A stretch of 64,000 bases of DNA, taken from the NCBI RefSeq assembly GCF_024347095.1, contig NZ_AP024904.1:620001-684000 (forward strand). Reading direction: 5' to 3'. The DNA comes from Vibrio rhizosphaerae (lineage in GTDB: Bacteria > Pseudomonadota > Gammaproteobacteria > Enterobacterales > Vibrionaceae). This document shows, piece after piece, positions 62,406 through 64,000 of the stretch; the first letter of the stretch is position 1, and each line of letters opens with the position of its first letter. The translations under genes and the position numbers were made by a program. The notes below the pieces were generated by a model. It did not search any database. It was not told the origin of the DNA and saw only the letters and a list, made by a program, of their open reading frames with translations.

Positions 62406-64000
62406 ATGACTCAACTACTGCGCAATCTCTCTTCTCAAACAGAATTCGCCACGCGTCACAACGGTCCGCGTCAGCGGGAGCAAGCCATGATGCTTGAAAC
62501 CATTGGTGCTGAAAGTCTGGCAACCCTGATCAACGAAACCGTGCCGGCCGGCATCCGTCTGGAATCTCCCCTCTCACTCCCTGAAGCGATGAGTGAATCC
62601 GAGATGCTCGCGGCATTGAAACGCATCGCAGGCAAAAACCAAATTGCCCGCAGTTTTATCGGTCAGGGTTACTACGACACGTTCACACCCAGTGTCATTC
62701 AACGCAATGTGTTGGAAAACCCCGGCTGGTATACGGCATACACCCCTTACCAACCTGAGATTTCGCAAGGTCGTTTAGAGTCACTGCTGAATTTCCAGCA
62801 GATGGTGATTGACTTAACCGGTATGGACATCGCCAATGCTTCGCTTTTGGATGAAGCAACCGCCGCAGCGGAAGCAATGGCCTTATGTAAAAGAGCCGGT
62901 AAAAGTAAAAGCCAACGCTTTTTCATCGCGGATCATGTCCATCCACAAACTATCGCAGTGGTCAAAAATCGCGCTGAATTCATGAATTTTGAAGTGGTGG
63001 TGTTGCCGGTCAGCGAGCTGCCGCAGCAAGATGTCTTCGGCGCTTTACTGCAATATCCGACCACCACCGGTGAAGTCACTGATTTAACCCCGGTGATCGA
63101 GGCGGCCCATCAGAATAAAACTTTGGTTGCGGTTGCTACCGATTTGCTTGCCAGCACATTAGTTAAACCGGCCGGAGAAATGGGTGCCGATATTGTGATT
63201 GGTTCTTCCCAACGCTTTGGCGTACCGATGGGATATGGCGGCCCCCACGCAGCCTTTATGGCAACCCGCGATCAATACAAACGCACCATGCCGGGCAGAA
63301 TCATCGGTGTCTCGGTGGATGCCAAAGGCCAGCCCGCGCTGCGTATGGCGATGCAAACCCGGGAGCAACATATCCGGCGCGAGAAGGCGACTTCGAATAT
63401 CTGTACCGCACAGGCACTACTGGCCAACATGGCTGTTTTCTATGCCATCTATCATGGTCCGGAAGGGCTCAAAACCATTGCCCGGCGAACCCACCATCTG
63501 ACCGCAATCATGGCGGCCGGACTCACGTTACAGGGTTACAAACTGCGTCATCAGACATTCTTTGACACCCTGACCATTGAGACCGGCGACCAGACCGATG
63601 CGCTGTATCAAAAAGCACAGCAAGCCGGGCTCAATCTGCGTCGCTATGAGCAAGCCCTTGGCATCAGTTTCGATGAAACCAAAACGCCGGATGATCTGCA
63701 GACTCTGTTTACGGTCTTCGCCATCCAAGCCGATCCGGAAAAAATTGCCGCTGAAATTGAACATGATGAATATGCGGCGATTCCTGAATCCTGCCGCAGA
63801 GCATCCGCTTATCTGACTCACCCGGTTTTCCATCGTTATCACAGTGAAACGCTGATGATGCGTTATCTGAAAACGCTGGAGAATAAAGACTTCTCGCTGA
63901 CCCATGGCATGATTCCGCTGGGCAGTTGCACCATGAAACTCAATGCTGCCTCTGAGATGATTCCGGTGACATGGCCTGAATTCGGCCAAATCCATCCGTT
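62406..64000 (+). CDS. gcvP: Glycine dehydrogenase (decarboxylating), P protein (3' end outside window)
   Basis: The first 531 residues of a protein normally about 955 aa. ATG at 62406 with AAGGAAAT upstream. GcvP landmarks: FATRHNGP near the start, [48 protein letters not shown], and [22 protein letters not shown] at the far end. The PLP lysine lies beyond the window. It decarboxylates glycine and loads the H protein. Confidence 0.97.
   Translation, partial: MTQLLRNLSSQTEFATRHNGPRQREQAMMLETIGAESLATLINETVPAGIRLESPLSLPEAMSESEMLAALKRIAGKNQIARSFIGQGYYDTFTPSVIQRNVLENPGWYTAYTPYQPEISQGRLESLLNFQQMVIDLTGMDIANASLLDEATAAAEAMALCKRAGKSKSQRFFIADHVHPQTIAVVKNRAEFMNFEVVVLPVSELPQQDVFGALLQYPTTTGEVTDLTPVIEAAHQNKTLVAVATDLLASTLVKPAGEMGADIVIGSSQRFGVPMGYGGPHAAFMATRDQYKRTMPGRIIGVSVDAKGQPALRMAMQTREQHIRREKATSNICTAQALLANMAVFYAIYHGPEGLKTIARRTHHLTAIMAAGLTLQGYKLRHQTFFDTLTIETGDQTDALYQKAQQAGLNLRRYEQALGISFDETKTPDDLQTLFTVFAIQADPEKIAAEIEHDEYAAIPESCRRASAYLTHPVFHRYHSETLMMRYLKTLENKDFSLTHGMIPLGSCTMKLNAASEMIPVTWPEFGQIHP

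Overview
The window looks like a Vibrio-type gammaproteobacterial chromosome. The evidence is RavA/ViaA, FabV, a CutA/DNAJ-related pair, a GlyGly-CTERM trypsin-like protease, and a divergent gcvT-regulator / gcvHP cluster. The gcv cluster and a stand-alone ackA suggest, by inference only, the second chromosome. Moderate GC and clean Shine-Dalgarno sites give no sign of plasmid or phage DNA. No tRNA, rRNA or CRISPR was found.

Layout. 1-3000: viaA (cut by the window edge) and ravA on the minus strand. 3300-10300: housekeeping and metabolic genes (NUDIX hydrolase, TetR regulator, galE, FAD oxidoreductase, a small secreted protein, Gfo/Idh/MocA oxidoreductase, EamA transporter). 10364-16608: a variable stretch with a LysR regulator, a three-gene unit (two lipoproteins and a 49-aa protein), a decayed copy of the 3' end of an ABC-F gene, two unknown small genes, an arrestin-like membrane protein and the intact ABC-F gene. 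17015-19348: a secreted GH9 beta-glucanase. 19560-21550: about 4.2 tandem copies of a ~476-bp non-coding unit rich in hairpins. 21589-30160: ybbP-ybbA/tesA, fabV, a GAF-GGDEF-EAL protein, a DNAJ-related protein and cutA.

30478-50588 is a beta-glucan utilisation locus. A LamB-type porin, an ExoP_C-like lipoprotein, a GH16 endoglucanase and a second, lipoprotein-type GH9 enzyme form the envelope part. A seven-gene minus-strand run follows a LacI regulator: binding protein, two permeases, GH1 beta-glucosidase, ATPase, GH94 phosphorylase and GH116 glycosidase. A second LacI gene lies at its end, and a chemoreceptor (50835-52829) lies upstream. The genes together describe outer-membrane hydrolysis of a beta-glucan, porin entry, ABC import of oligosaccharides, and cytoplasmic breakdown by both hydrolysis and phosphorolysis.

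53300-54010 is an IS200-type insertion. 54061-64000: acetate kinase, a small GNAT-like protein, a CreA lipoprotein, a PAS-GGDEF-EAL protein overlapping tail-to-tail with a GlyGly-CTERM protease, gcvT, an XRE-cupin regulator, gcvH and the start of gcvP.

The least explained items are the tandem hairpin array, whose stems change by compensating substitutions between copies, and the patchwork at 11306-13200, where pieces of the flanking LysR and ABC-F genes recur.
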